This document shows positions 44,439-53,562 of a DNA stretch of 64,000 nt, piece after piece. Position 1 is the stretch's first letter. Every line of letters starts with the position of its first letter. Origin of the DNA: Bacteroidia bacterium. GTDB taxonomy: Bacteria; Bacteroidota; Bacteroidia; J057. The translations under genes and the position numbers were made by a program. The notes beneath the pieces were generated by a model. The model made no database searches, was not told the origin of the DNA, and was given only the letters and a program-made list of their open reading frames with translations. Where the stretch lies: NCBI GenBank assembly GCA_022760475.1, contig JALEFZ010000055.1, positions 451,858-515,857 on the forward strand. Direction: 5' to 3'.

Positions 44439-46487
44439 ATGAGTAAAAACAAGTTCTCTTTATCGAATTCAAATCGCCTTTCTCTTCAAAACAAATTTAT
44501 CCGGGGATCTATTGTGGCTGGTTTGCTGGCTGCGGGTTTATTTTTAATGGTACAAAACTCTTCAAGTGATCCTTCATTGATTGATACGGATGGAGATGGC
44601 ATCATGAACATAGATGATTTGGATGATGACAATGATGGAATACCTGATAGCAAAGAGTGTCAGGGAACAGAAAATACCCAGTATTCCATTATAAATGGTG
44701 GATTTGAGAGTCCTGTAATTACACGAAACTGGCGCATCATTAATGAAAACGATGTTCCAGGCTGGCACACCACTGCTTCGCGAAATGGCATTGAGATTTG
44801 GATATCCGGTTTTTTGGGAATAGATGCCTATGAAGGAGGCCAATTGGCAGAACTGAATGCCTACGACCCTGCAAGTACCTATCAGGTTATCAATACCACA
44901 CCAGGTGAAATTTTACATTGGTCATTTGCCCACCGAGGAAGGACATCCCACACAGTTCCTGATGTGATGCAGATTGAAATTGGCCCGGAGGGCTCGGGCT
45001 ATAACTATAGCCAAGTCATGAGTGATACCAGGACAGAATGGGGATATTATTCAGGCACATATACCATACCGGCAGGGCAGACTACTACCCGCTTTGCCTT
45101 GACTGCAGTTTCAACAGCCTCTGGAAATGCAAGTGTGGGGAATCTTGTAGATGATTTCCAACTTTACTCCGTAGGCAACTGCTTGGTCGATACCGATGGG
45201 GATGGAATCCCCAACAGCGAAGACCTGGATTCGGATAATGATGGCATCATGGATATCGTAGAGGCCGGCGGAACTGATGTGGACAAGGATGGAAGGGTTG
45301 ATTATCAGACTCCTGGAGATCCTACAAGTATGCTTGACGAGGATGGGGATGGTTTGATGGATTTGATAGATGATGAGGATAGCGGAAGTGGAGCAGGTGA
45401 GGTTACCAACGGAACTGCCCTCCCCTTGTATAATACAGATGGAATAGGAGAAGCTGATTATCTGGACATTGATGCTGACGATGATGGAATTGTAGACAAT
45501 ATCGAAGGTCAGACCACAGCTGGATACATCGCTCCCTCTGACGAAGATACAGATGAAGATGGGTTGGATGATGCCTATGACAAAGATTGTTCACCCTGTG
45601 GAAGCATTACAGGTATGGTCATTTCACCTATAAACTCAGGCGGGTCGGCCCTACCGGATTATAGAGATACAGACTCGGATGGCGATGGTTTGCTGGACGA
45701 AATAGAAGCACACGACACCAATGGTGATGGAACTGTGGATGGCAATGATACACCGTTTGCCAATACAGGTAAAAATGGAGGAACCACAGATGCAGATGAA
45801 GATGGCTTGTTAGATGGATTTGACAATGACCTTATCAACTATGATCCAACCAATGGAAGTCCATCAGCAAGTGCCTATTCTGACAATAATTTGAGTACCA
45901 CGGAGATGGACTGGAGAGAGTCTGTGAATTTTCCAGTAGAATGGCTGGACTTTAGCGTCAAACTGGATGGTGCAGATGCCCACATCAGTTGGTCGACGGC
46001 CATGGAAATCAACAATGATTACTTCGAGATTCAAAGGTCTCCTGAAGGGCAGGTCTTTGACCCCATTGGCAAAGTCAAGGGAGTAGGATTTACAGATGAG
46101 GTCTCCACCTACGATTTTGAAGACAAGCGGGTCAGCAACTTATCATTGGATCATATCTATTACAGAATCAAGCAGGTTGACTTTGATGGGCAGTTTTCGC
46201 TCAGTCCGATTGTGGAGTTGTTGGTAGATCCGGTAGAGGGTTTGAGTATGAATGTATTTCCAAATCCGACCCGTGGACCCATCACAGTGGATTGGAACCT
46301 TTCAGATCAAATGAGCAATGCAACCATCAGTCTGCTGAACATCAATGGACAAGTCCTAAAGCAAACGAATGCGACTGGGTTACAGAATACCGTTTCATGG
46401 GACTTACAAGGCCTGCCACAAGGGATCTACTTTGTGAAGTTCAGGTCTATGGAAAAGGAATTAGCTAAAAAACTGATTTTAGAATAA
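44439..46487 (+). CDS. T9SS-sorted protein with calcium-binding thrombospondin type 3 repeats
   Basis: This 682-residue surface protein has a hydrophobic N-terminal signal (about 25-40). Calcium repeats (DTDGDGIMNIDDLDDDNDG and similar) flank a jelly-roll-like domain (about 75-245; NGGFESPV, WRIINENDVPGWHT, ELNAYDPASTY) and then run from about 250 to 480. A fibronectin-like strand region (VEWLDFSVKLDGADAHISWS) precedes the T9SS domain (MNVFPNPTRGPITV ... GIYFVKFRSM ... KLILE). It is probably a secreted adhesin or carbohydrate-binding structural protein. A good terminator follows. Confidence 0.85.
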   Translation: MSKNKFSLSNSNRLSLQNKFIRGSIVAGLLAAGLFLMVQNSSSDPSLIDTDGDGIMNIDDLDDDNDGIPDSKECQGTENTQYSIINGGFESPVITRNWRIINENDVPGWHTTASRNGIEIWISGFLGIDAYEGGQLAELNAYDPASTYQVINTTPGEILHWSFAHRGRTSHTVPDVMQIEIGPEGSGYNYSQVMSDTRTEWGYYSGTYTIPAGQTTTRFALTAVSTASGNASVGNLVDDFQLYSVGNCLVDTDGDGIPNSEDLDSDNDGIMDIVEAGGTDVDKDGRVDYQTPGDPTSMLDEDGDGLMDLIDDEDSGSGAGEVTNGTALPLYNTDGIGEADYLDIDADDDGIVDNIEGQTTAGYIAPSDEDTDEDGLDDAYDKDCSPCGSITGMVISPINSGGSALPDYRDTDSDGDGLLDEIEAHDTNGDGTVDGNDTPFANTGKNGGTTDADEDGLLDGFDNDLINYDPTNGSPSASAYSDNNLSTTEMDWRESVNFPVEWLDFSVKLDGADAHISWSTAMEINNDYFEIQRSPEGQVFDPIGKVKGVGFTDEVSTYDFEDKRVSNLSLDHIYYRIKQVDFDGQFSLSPIVELLVDPVEGLSMNVFPNPTRGPITVDWNLSDQMSNATISLLNINGQVLKQTNATGLQNTVSWDLQGLPQGIYFVKFRSMEKELAKKLILE

Positions 46488-46534
46488 ATTTTAAGCAGTC
46501 TCTTAGGGGAATAATTTTTTTGAATAGAGTTTAG

Positions 46535-46567
46535 GCCATTCTGTAATGCAGGATGGCTCTTTTTTTG
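46535..46567 (+). terminator. Rho-independent terminator after the calcium-repeat protein
   Basis: The stem GCCATTCTG (46535-46543) / CAGGATGGC (46549-46557), with one wobble pair and a five-base loop, is followed by TCTTTTTTTTT. It lies 47 bases after the stop codon. Confidence 0.88.
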
Positions 46568-46667
46568 AATAAAAGTTGTGTATTTCAATTTATTCAAATA
46601 GCAGTAATATTTGTATACTTGTGTAAAGCACTCAAAGGATAAATCCCATTTTGACCATGGGGCAACC

Positions 46668-46756
46668 GTCGTTTTGACTGGAACATGTCCTATCGGACGG
46701 TAGTGAGAAATCTATGCAATTCGATGAGTAGATTTCTCACTAAAGCTCGAAATGAC
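46668..46756. repeat. REP-like nested palindrome
   Basis: An 89-base element has outer arms GTCGTTTTGA (46668-46677) / TCGAAATGAC (46747-46756; two mismatches) and a perfect 14-bp inner stem TAGTGAGAAATCTA (46701-46714) / TAGATTTCTCACTA (46729-46742) with a 14-base loop. Elements with GAGAAATCT...AGATTTCTC...TCGAAATGAC recur in intergenic regions of Bacteroidota genomes, as I recall. The rest of 46568-46912 holds no gene. Confidence 0.6.
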
Positions 46757-46912
46757 ACCGTAGGTAGCCCTGATTGACACTTTAGTTTATCTGGTAATGA
46801 CAACTTCACCTTCAGGCGAATAAAAGCATGTAGTACAACATGGTCACTTGGGTTTATTAGTCGTTTAAATGAGCTCGGGTAATGGCAAAAATCATTAATA
46901 TATATCAGTAAA

Positions 46913-47830
46913 ATGCTTTCTTATACTTCATATAAATCTACTGTTTTGAACGCAAGCAGCTTCATTTTACTCTTCCTTTCTATGATCTGTTGGGGAAATA
47001 CAAGTTTTGCCCAATTCAATACAGGTATTAGCTCCATGAAGAATTATAAAGTTTATGACAGCATGCAAGGCAAACTAATCAGCCTTGAGGAATTGGTGCA
47101 GGCAGTAGCCGATACCGATGTGTTATTTTTTGGAGAGGAGCACAACGATAGCCTTGGGCATGCCTTGCAAGACAAACTTTATGGCCTTTTGCTTGATACT
47201 TATGGAACAGTCACCCTTAGCCTGGAGATGTTTGAGACAGATTGTCAGCAAGTGCTGGATGAATACCTGGGGGGGTATATAAGTGAGGATAAAATGAGGG
47301 TCGATGCACGTGCCTGGAAAAATTATGAAGAAGCATATAGACCTATGGTGGAGCGCGCCAAGGAGGGAAAGCAATCGGTCATTGCTGCCAATGCACCAAG
47401 AAGATATGTAAACATCGTCAGCCGAAAAGGAAAGGATGAACTAGCTTCCTTGCCAAAGTCTTCTCTGGCCTATCTGCCTCCCATACCAATCTATACGGAA
47501 GACTCAGCTTATTTGGCTCGCTTTAAGGAGATCATGGGACAGGCAGGACACTCCTTGCAGGAGAATATTTTCCATGCCCAATGTACCTGGGATGCTTCTA
47601 TGAGTTACAGGGTTTTTCAGCATTGGAAGAAGAATAAGAAAGAGAAAATTTTTCATCTCAACGGCCGCTTTCATACCGATTATGGACAGGGAACAATGGC
47701 ACAATTGAGACGCTACAACAAGAAAGTGAGCATCAAGAATATCAGTTGTTTTCGATCAGAGGAGTATGATGAGCCTGACTGGAAGGAGCTGTCCAAATTA
47801 GGCGATTTTATCATCATCAGCCCTCAATGA
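46913..47830 (+). CDS. ChaN-family (haem-binding uptake/Tiki superfamily) protein
   Basis: This 305-residue exported protein has a signal peptide (about 12-35, TSFAQ). The domain matches ChaN-like proteins, which bind haem and relate to the Tiki/TraB fold: DVLFFGEEHNDSLGHA near residue 72, LSLEMFETDCQQVLDEYLGG, RPMVERAKEGKQSVIAANAP and IFHLNGRFHTDYGQG near the end. Role in iron or haem handling is probable but the substrate is not shown. It converges with the following lipoprotein. Confidence 0.85.
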   Translation: MLSYTSYKSTVLNASSFILLFLSMICWGNTSFAQFNTGISSMKNYKVYDSMQGKLISLEELVQAVADTDVLFFGEEHNDSLGHALQDKLYGLLLDTYGTVTLSLEMFETDCQQVLDEYLGGYISEDKMRVDARAWKNYEEAYRPMVERAKEGKQSVIAANAPRRYVNIVSRKGKDELASLPKSSLAYLPPIPIYTEDSAYLARFKEIMGQAGHSLQENIFHAQCTWDASMSYRVFQHWKKNKKEKIFHLNGRFHTDYGQGTMAQLRRYNKKVSIKNISCFRSEEYDEPDWKELSKLGDFIIISPQ

Positions 47831-47887
47831 TTCTTAAGTAGGACTTGAAGGCACAAAACGCGATGGCCTTTAAGATATGTCCCCCTC

Positions 47888-48433
47888 TTAGGGCTGAGAT
47901 GCTTCTGGCACGATTTCGAGTATCTCTACTACGAAACTGTTTTCAATGATCGCAAAGCCTTTGCGGCTTTTTTCTACATCCTTGGCAAGATCCTGCTTCA
48001 ATACACAGAAGGTTTTTCCATTGTGGTAAAAGCCTATGATTTCGCCGAGGACTTTGCTTGCCAAGTAGGTCGTGTTATATTCTATCGAGCTACAGTCAAT
48101 CTTATTGAAGGTTTTTGCTTGAGCCTCTGAAAAATTCAGTGTGGTGTTTAGCTTGCGGTAATTCTCTTGAAGGTTGGTTTTGTATTGTTCTAAGAGATAA
48201 TCCAGCTCCACTTCTCCATCAAACCATGTGATGGTGAGCAAGCCTCCCGAATTAAGGCCGTCTCTCTTGACAGAAAGGTAGTAGCCACCATCTTCGATGG
48301 TTTCTTGTTCGGTAATCTTCCAGCCTTTGGGAGATAGAAAACTTACCCCATCATGAGAAAACTTTGTTTCCGGAGATTCCTCGCATGAGATCAGGAATAA
48401 AAGGCTAAGGCCTATTAGGACGATTTTTTTCAT
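47888..48433 (-). CDS. Hypothetical lipoprotein, PsbP/DcrB-like pattern
   Basis: This 181-residue lipoprotein has a clear lipobox (LFLISC, lipid Cys17). The mature part alternates strands and helices: GVSFLSPKGWKITEQ, YYLSVKRDGL, LLTITWFDGE, then a helix (YLLEQYKTNLQENY) and IIGFYHNGKTFCVLKQD. The opening (a short strand with PKGWK) recalls DcrB/PsbP-like lipoproteins. No function is known. Confidence 0.65.
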   Translation of the reverse strand: MKKIVLIGLSLLFLISCEESPETKFSHDGVSFLSPKGWKITEQETIEDGGYYLSVKRDGLNSGGLLTITWFDGEVELDYLLEQYKTNLQENYRKLNTTLNFSEAQAKTFNKIDCSSIEYNTTYLASKVLGEIIGFYHNGKTFCVLKQDLAKDVEKSRKGFAIIENSFVVEILEIVPEASQP

Positions 48434-48511
48434 CTGTGTGCTTTTCTCAGGGTGAAAATTAATTTGAGACTGTCTTGAGCTACCCTTTCTTCCAAATGTA
48501 GCATCTTCCCT

Positions 48512-49603
48512 TTACTTTTCCCACGGACCTTCACGTGTTACACTAACAAATTGTTCATTTTCAAACCTGAAAAGCCCTCCCCAGCCACCAAACCAGAATC
48601 TTTCCTCCTGATCTTTGTACATACAAAGAATGCCATTGGTTGGAAGGTTATGGTCTTTATAGTAATTGGTAAAAGCCTTGCCATCGTAGCGGTATACGCC
48701 TGAATTTTCTATAGCAATCCAAATATCGCCTTCAGGATCTCCATAAATATTGCTGACTTCCACACCTTCCAATTTGCCCTCCAAAGTGAAGTTTGTGAAT
48801 GCTTTTCCATCAAAGCGACTCAGACCTCCAAACATAGTCCCTATCCAAATCTTCCCACTTTGGTCTTGGTAGAGTTTTGAAATATTGTTGTCAGGAAGGC
48901 CATTTTCTTTGGTCAGGAAAGAGAATCCTTTGCCATCATAAATGCTAATCCCGAATCCATCTGTTCCGAACCAGAGTTTTCCATCCTTGTCTTCCATGAT
49001 ATCTGTAATGCGATCATGGGCATATATGGTATTGGTATCGGCGACAGTGGCCTTTTGAAAAGGAAAATTGGTGAATTTTTCTCCATCGAATCTGCTTACA
49101 CCCCTGGTCGTTCCTATCCAAAAGTCCCCATTTTGAGCCTGGATAAGACTCCAGATCTCATCATCAATCAGGCCATCTTCAGTGGAGTAATTGGAGAAAG
49201 ACTTCCCATCGTACTTTGAAAGGCCTTGGTACATGCCAAACCATACATTGCCGTCCTGATCTTCAATAATGGCTGTAGTGCGGCCACCCCCGATGCCGTC
49301 TTTCTCTGTCAGATAGGTCAGGGAATCACCGTCATACAGCATGATGTCATAGACATTGGTACCAAACCAAAGATTTCCTTTGCTGTCTTGAAGAATCTGG
49401 CGAAGGTGCTGGCAGAGTTGACCTTCCAGAAAAAAGAGGCGATCCACAGGTACTTGATTTACTGCTGGAGTTGAACTTACAGCAAGGCTATCAGTGCTGC
49501 TTTTGGTAGATGAATTGGAATTGATTTGCCTATTGCAAGAAGAAAAGAGGATAAAGGATAAGATTGCCAGGCTGAAAATACAAGATCTGAAACTATTGTT
49601 CAT
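48512..49603 (-). CDS. Two-component-regulator-like beta-propeller lipoprotein
   Basis: This 363-residue lipoprotein (LFSSC, Cys23) is made of repeats of the Reg_prop type, seen as NLWFGTNVYDIMLYDGDSLT, NVWFGMYQGLSKYDGKSFSN, FWIGTTRGVSRFDGEKFTN, LWFGTDGFGISIYDGKGFSF and further copies about every 42 residues. Such propellers normally form the sensor half of hybrid two-component systems. Here no kinase follows, so it is either a free surface sensor or a carbohydrate-binding protein. Confidence 0.88.
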   Translation of the reverse strand: MNNSFRSCIFSLAILSFILFSSCNRQINSNSSTKSSTDSLAVSSTPAVNQVPVDRLFFLEGQLCQHLRQILQDSKGNLWFGTNVYDIMLYDGDSLTYLTEKDGIGGGRTTAIIEDQDGNVWFGMYQGLSKYDGKSFSNYSTEDGLIDDEIWSLIQAQNGDFWIGTTRGVSRFDGEKFTNFPFQKATVADTNTIYAHDRITDIMEDKDGKLWFGTDGFGISIYDGKGFSFLTKENGLPDNNISKLYQDQSGKIWIGTMFGGLSRFDGKAFTNFTLEGKLEGVEVSNIYGDPEGDIWIAIENSGVYRYDGKAFTNYYKDHNLPTNGILCMYKDQEERFWFGGWGGLFRFENEQFVSVTREGPWEK

Positions 49604-49692
49604 TTGCTTCTGAATTAGATGGGATAGAAGGCAACACTTTCCCAGGATAACTATTTTAAACTAAAATGAAGGATTTGCCTGAGAAAAAAGCA

Positions 49693-50406
49693 TCATTGTC
49701 TGGTTCGGATATATCCAAAGATCAGGCTGATCATTATCGCAACCAAAAAAAACAGGATAATAGATCCAATGGCTTGTACAATAGCATTATAATCTCTGTT
49801 TTTCTGTTTGTGAACCTGATAGGTCATCCAAACCATGCAGATATAAATCAAAGGATCAAAAATGATAGGAAACTTAAAGAATATAAGTCCAATTAAGCCC
49901 AGAAGTGTGGATTGACCCAGGATAAAAGAGTTGATGGCGAGCTGCTCTGCCATGTTGAAGCGCCTCCAAATGAGGGAGTTTATTGCGCTCATCCATACGA
50001 CCGAAAGTATCCAGAAGTATTTTAGGTTATTTTTGAGAAAGGTTCCAGCCTCATAACCAATGGAGTATGAAACCGAGTTGAGCTCGCTTGTTTCTCTTTT
50101 GATGATCACCAATGTATCGACAATGAGATAGAGAGAAATAGAAATGATAAGAAAAGATATGGGATTGAGGATTCCTTTCCTTTTTCCCTTTATATAGCCT
50201 TCAATGAATTCTTTGGTTTGGGTGAACAGTTGCTTAAGGTTGTAGCCAAAACCTCTGTCCAAATTGGTCAGGGTAGAGAAGGCAAGGCTGAACATGGAAG
50301 AAAAGGTGATAGGTGGCACCTCAGTAGCTTGGCCACAATGGGAGCAAAAATTCCCTTCAACTTCGTTTCCACAATTGACGCATTTCATGGGAGCGATTTG
50401 TTTCAA
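49693..50406 (-). CDS. DUF3667 membrane protein with zinc ribbon
   Basis: This 237-residue protein starts with a zinc ribbon (CVNCGNEVEGNFCSHCG, four Cys) and then has hydrophobic segments typical of DUF3667 (about 80-105, 125-145, 155-190, 210-232). The function of the family is unknown. An alternative start at 50388 (MKCVNC) is possible. It lies upstream of the propeller lipoprotein on the same strand and downstream of the phospholipase-like gene. Confidence 0.85.
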   Translation of the reverse strand: MKQIAPMKCVNCGNEVEGNFCSHCGQATEVPPITFSSMFSLAFSTLTNLDRGFGYNLKQLFTQTKEFIEGYIKGKRKGILNPISFLIISISLYLIVDTLVIIKRETSELNSVSYSIGYEAGTFLKNNLKYFWILSVVWMSAINSLIWRRFNMAEQLAINSFILGQSTLLGLIGLIFFKFPIIFDPLIYICMVWMTYQVHKQKNRDYNAIVQAIGSIILFFLVAIMISLIFGYIRTRQ

Positions 50407-50502
50407 GTATCTTCAAGAAGAAAGCCAGGTAAAACGACTGCATTTCCAGCCTTCGTTCTACCTAGCTTACAAATTTTTTCTGAGAATGTTTAGTTGGTCA
50501 AA

Positions 50503-52230
50503 TCATTCCGTGGGATGCAAGGCACTTTGCAGGTAATTAAGCCCTTCCTTATCATTTGCCTTTAGTGCCCTGTTTATGAATTGGAGCATTTTGGAGTACT
50601 GATCGAAATCATCGTCGCTTGCAGGCGCAGTACTGGCTCCTGGCCAAATGCAAGAGAAAGAGTGGAGGGTACCTGTTTTGCCTCCTTCAATACCAAAGTT
50701 GTTGTTGTCTACCGTTTCGACTGTGTATTTTGTGTAGATGAGTTTTTGGCTGGTATCACCTGTCTGCTCATTGTATGCTTTCCATGTGTGTGGAGTATGA
50801 GTCAAGGCCTTTAGCTTGAATATCTGGAGATCCGGTACATCTATGCAAATTTCCACAGCTGATATATCTGCACAAAAAGGAAGGTTTTTTCCAAACAAGT
50901 AAGCGATATCTCCGCCTACCTGGGCGCCATTTGGCCCTGGGTTAAAGCTTGTTGTTACGTTATCAAAAGCTACAATGTCGAATCCTTCGTCTTTTCCATT
51001 GGCTTGAAGGGAACTCACCAATTGCGCGACACCAGTGTTGTCAACCGGCCCTCCATCTGCAAGTCGGACTACTTTGGTATTGGCTAACGGATCAGCTCCC
51101 ATTTTTTCTCTTTGTTCGGCGTCCAGGAATTTCACCTTATTGGCAAATAGCTGGAAACTCAAGGCTTCATCTTGTAGTCCACCTGAAACGAACCATGAGA
51201 TTAATGATGTTGGAATGTGTATTGGACCAAGATTTATCGTTACGTCTGCGGCCACAGACTCACTTCCAAGGAATCCTAGGGCAGCACTAGAAGTCGCCGC
51301 TGCAGTCATAACATCCACTTCGCTATAGTCAAGTGTATCCAGGACATGGTTGTAGGCTTTGGTTGCACTTTCCAGGTAGTTACTAGCTGTATATCCTAAG
51401 TAAAGGGTATCAGAATGAAGGGAGGGAAGAAATGGAATGGCCTTGTAAGACTGAGATTGAGGAATGCTGGAAAATACTACAGGAATTACTTGCTTGAGCG
51501 TATCAGAAGAGCATTTGCCACCGTTGTGGATGTCGAGAGAAGGTTTTTGGAAGAGACAAGCCTGATAATATCTCTGGTCAGCAAATTCTCCCTTCGTATT
51601 CACGACGACATTGTCGGTAAGCATGGTGGCTGCAAGTAACAGAGGCTTATCTGCTGCCCAGTCAAGGTGATTGCTAGAAAGTGTTGTACCCGGTGCTAAA
51701 CGATATCCCTTGTAAATGAAGTCATAAACAAAATCTTTCCAGTTGAGCGAACAATCTGGAGTACTATTGAAAACAGCTTCCAAACAAGAGCCCAGATCTG
51801 AAAAAAGATCTGAATAGGAAGTATTATTATCGAATAAGACTTTCTGCTTTCCTAACCAACCACTTGAATCCCATACCATCAAAGCATTTGGCGCCTGGAT
51901 GGCGTTCGCAAAGGTATCCGAATACATCAGCATGGTACTGAACCAACTCCCTCCCGAATTTGATGAAATCACCTCAACTTGAGAAAAGGCACTGTCCAAC
52001 TTATGGTCGTTCTCTTGCAAAAGGGAGATGACCCAACCGGAATGTCCTGTATGTGCGCGCCATCCCCCGCCTGCAAAGGCTACATGAACTGAGGGCTTGG
52101 CTCCACCTTCTACAATGTCGTTATTACAGCTTACAATAAATGGAATGAGCAAAAGGATGGCACAAGCATTTAGTACAGCTTTTAATCCATGGATTAAAGC
52201 CTGCTTATGAATAATAGCGTAGTTTTTCAT
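50503..52230 (-). CDS. Lipoprotein related to cytosolic phospholipase A2 / fungal phospholipase B
   Basis: This 575-residue lipoprotein starts at ATG 52230, where a signal with lipobox FIVSC (Cys35) begins; an in-frame ATG at 52269 adds 13 residues. The protein carries the catalytic elements of the cPLA2/PLB fold: the oxyanion loop AGGGWR (53-58), the nucleophile Ser92 in SNSGGSW (fungal PLB has SGGSW) and the catalytic Asp392 in LADGGPVDNTG. It should act on phospholipids or other acyl esters at the cell envelope. Bacterial members with this exact motif set are unusual; patatins use GxSxG and DG[AG]. Activity is inference from motifs. Confidence 0.8.
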   Translation of the reverse strand: MKNYAIIHKQALIHGLKAVLNACAILLLIPFIVSCNNDIVEGGAKPSVHVAFAGGGWRAHTGHSGWVISLLQENDHKLDSAFSQVEVISSNSGGSWFSTMLMYSDTFANAIQAPNALMVWDSSGWLGKQKVLFDNNTSYSDLFSDLGSCLEAVFNSTPDCSLNWKDFVYDFIYKGYRLAPGTTLSSNHLDWAADKPLLLAATMLTDNVVVNTKGEFADQRYYQACLFQKPSLDIHNGGKCSSDTLKQVIPVVFSSIPQSQSYKAIPFLPSLHSDTLYLGYTASNYLESATKAYNHVLDTLDYSEVDVMTAAATSSAALGFLGSESVAADVTINLGPIHIPTSLISWFVSGGLQDEALSFQLFANKVKFLDAEQREKMGADPLANTKVVRLADGGPVDNTGVAQLVSSLQANGKDEGFDIVAFDNVTTSFNPGPNGAQVGGDIAYLFGKNLPFCADISAVEICIDVPDLQIFKLKALTHTPHTWKAYNEQTGDTSQKLIYTKYTVETVDNNNFGIEGGKTGTLHSFSCIWPGASTAPASDDDFDQYSKMLQFINRALKANDKEGLNYLQSALHPTE

Positions 52231-52409
52231 AACAATGGAACTTCGAAAAGATGATAGAAACAAGCACACATCTATTCATATTTCTAAAATTAGATGTGCA
52301 ATTGAAAAAAGAGACAAAGGCCAGGAGGGTATGAGCTTTCTGATAGTATTCCTAAAATGACAAGGCATCTTAAGTGGCTATGCAATTTGATAATAAGTAA
52401 TTTTTTTGA

Positions 52410-52451
52410 TATTGAATAATATATGAAGTATTAAATTTAGTTTATTCAATA
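52410..52451. repeat. AT-rich inverted repeat
   Basis: Perfect 10-base arms TATTGAATAA (52410-52419) and TTATTCAATA (52442-52451) separated by 22 bases, between the phospholipase-like gene and the acyltransferase fragment. It could be an operator or a weak terminator. No T-run follows. Confidence 0.4.
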
Positions 52452-52489
52452 ATTAATACAGTTTAAAGTAAATGGATGTTTTGTATTGG

Positions 52490-52849
52490 CTATGGAATCA
52501 GGAAGGAGGCCATGAGATAGGAAATCAAGATTAAAGAAATGTGGTATGCAACTTTAAGGAAGCCAAATTTGGAAGGTAAACGAATTTTCAGGGCATTTTC
52601 AATGATGACGAATAGGCCAAAAAAGGAAAAGGTGAGGGAAAATAGGAAATATGGTCTCCCCAACATCAGGGAAGCAGCCAGGTCATGAATTGCCCCACTC
52701 AAGATAAAGGTAGTCCAGCTTGCCAGTGCTTTAGGGAGGTATTTTTTGAGGGGTTTGTAACAATAATACAGGAGGAAATAGGAAAATAGGGGATTCCAAT
52801 TTTGCCAAAATCGGGCGAAGCTATCAGCCATGAATGAATTTGCGAGCAT
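52490..52849 (-). CDS. Short MBOAT/wax-synthase-like membrane protein, probably truncated
   Basis: This 119-residue protein resembles the C-terminal domain of MBOAT/wax-synthase acyltransferases: SFARFWQNWNPLFSYFLLYY, YKPLKKYLPKALASWTTFIL, then SGAIHDLAASLMLGRPYF with the family His, and two more membrane helices. Full-length members are near 300 residues, so the N-terminal two thirds are missing. The frame stays open upstream to about 52930 without an ATG, so this is either a remnant or a gene with a non-ATG start. Confidence 0.55.
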   Translation of the reverse strand: MLANSFMADSFARFWQNWNPLFSYFLLYYCYKPLKKYLPKALASWTTFILSGAIHDLAASLMLGRPYFLFSLTFSFFGLFVIIENALKIRLPSKFGFLKVAYHISLILISYLMASFLIP

Positions 52850-52929
52850 GTAGGCTATGCCCGACAGGGGATTTTTTCTCTGCCCTAATTTCCTGCGCTC
52901 ATATGATCTGTAACTAGGCTGGATGGTAT

Positions 52930-53517
52930 TTATTTTTTTCTGTTGGTATTTTTGAAAGGCAGTAATGTATGATAATAAGATAAGGAAAAATTGTGTCGAC
53001 TAAGTCCATCAAAATCTTCATTTAGGAAAAAATTGTAGCCATAATTAAGATAGAGTTTGAAATAGCCTAGTCCCACCTCCGGCCTTAGGACAAAGTTTCT
53101 TTCCTGTCCATCCATATAGTAGATCCCACTAAGACCCAGATTTCCGCCAAATAAAAAGGCAAATCCATGTGTCCACAGCTTGAAATTAGGCGCCCAAATG
53201 TGCTGGGTGGGGCTGTAATCTACCCCTACACCCAGGCCCAAGGCAGTTCCTCCACCTTCTCCAAGCATGAACCGACCACGGGCAATGCCCATGCCTACAA
53301 ATAAGTTTCCCGTAGTCTGAATGGATGGCATCAGCCCGATAGACTTTTCCAATTGGGCAAAGGGTGGGCCCTCCAGCCGATGAAGAGATTCTTCAGGATA
53401 TGCAGGGATAAGGTGCCTGCTTGAATCTGCTTGAGAAAAGGCCTCATTGATCCCTACAAATAAGCTCAACAAGGAGAAAAGGCTTGATAGAATGTATTTT
53501 ACTTGAAGCAAAGGCAT
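52930..53517 (-). CDS. Hypothetical exported beta-barrel-like protein
   Basis: This 195-residue protein has a signal peptide (about 8-28, EAFSQ) and then glycine-rich amphipathic strands (GNLFVGMGIARGRFMLGEGG, ALGLGVGVDYSP, FAFLFGGNLGLSGIYYM, RPEVGLGYFKLYLNYGYN) that suggest an eight-stranded outer-membrane barrel. No family is recognised. It lies downstream of the YdeI-like gene on the same strand. Confidence 0.65.
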   Translation of the reverse strand: MPLLQVKYILSSLFSLLSLFVGINEAFSQADSSRHLIPAYPEESLHRLEGPPFAQLEKSIGLMPSIQTTGNLFVGMGIARGRFMLGEGGGTALGLGVGVDYSPTQHIWAPNFKLWTHGFAFLFGGNLGLSGIYYMDGQERNFVLRPEVGLGYFKLYLNYGYNFFLNEDFDGLSRHNFSLSYYHTLLPFKNTNRKK

Positions 53518-53562
53518 ATGCGATACCTTAAAATCCCAATCGATTTGAATACCTCAGTCAAC

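Noticed and set aside
44577..45850. Near-repeats of GAT/GAY-rich codons as a DNA-level tandem repeat
   Set aside because: They encode Asp-rich calcium repeats (TSP type 3), so the repetition is at protein level.
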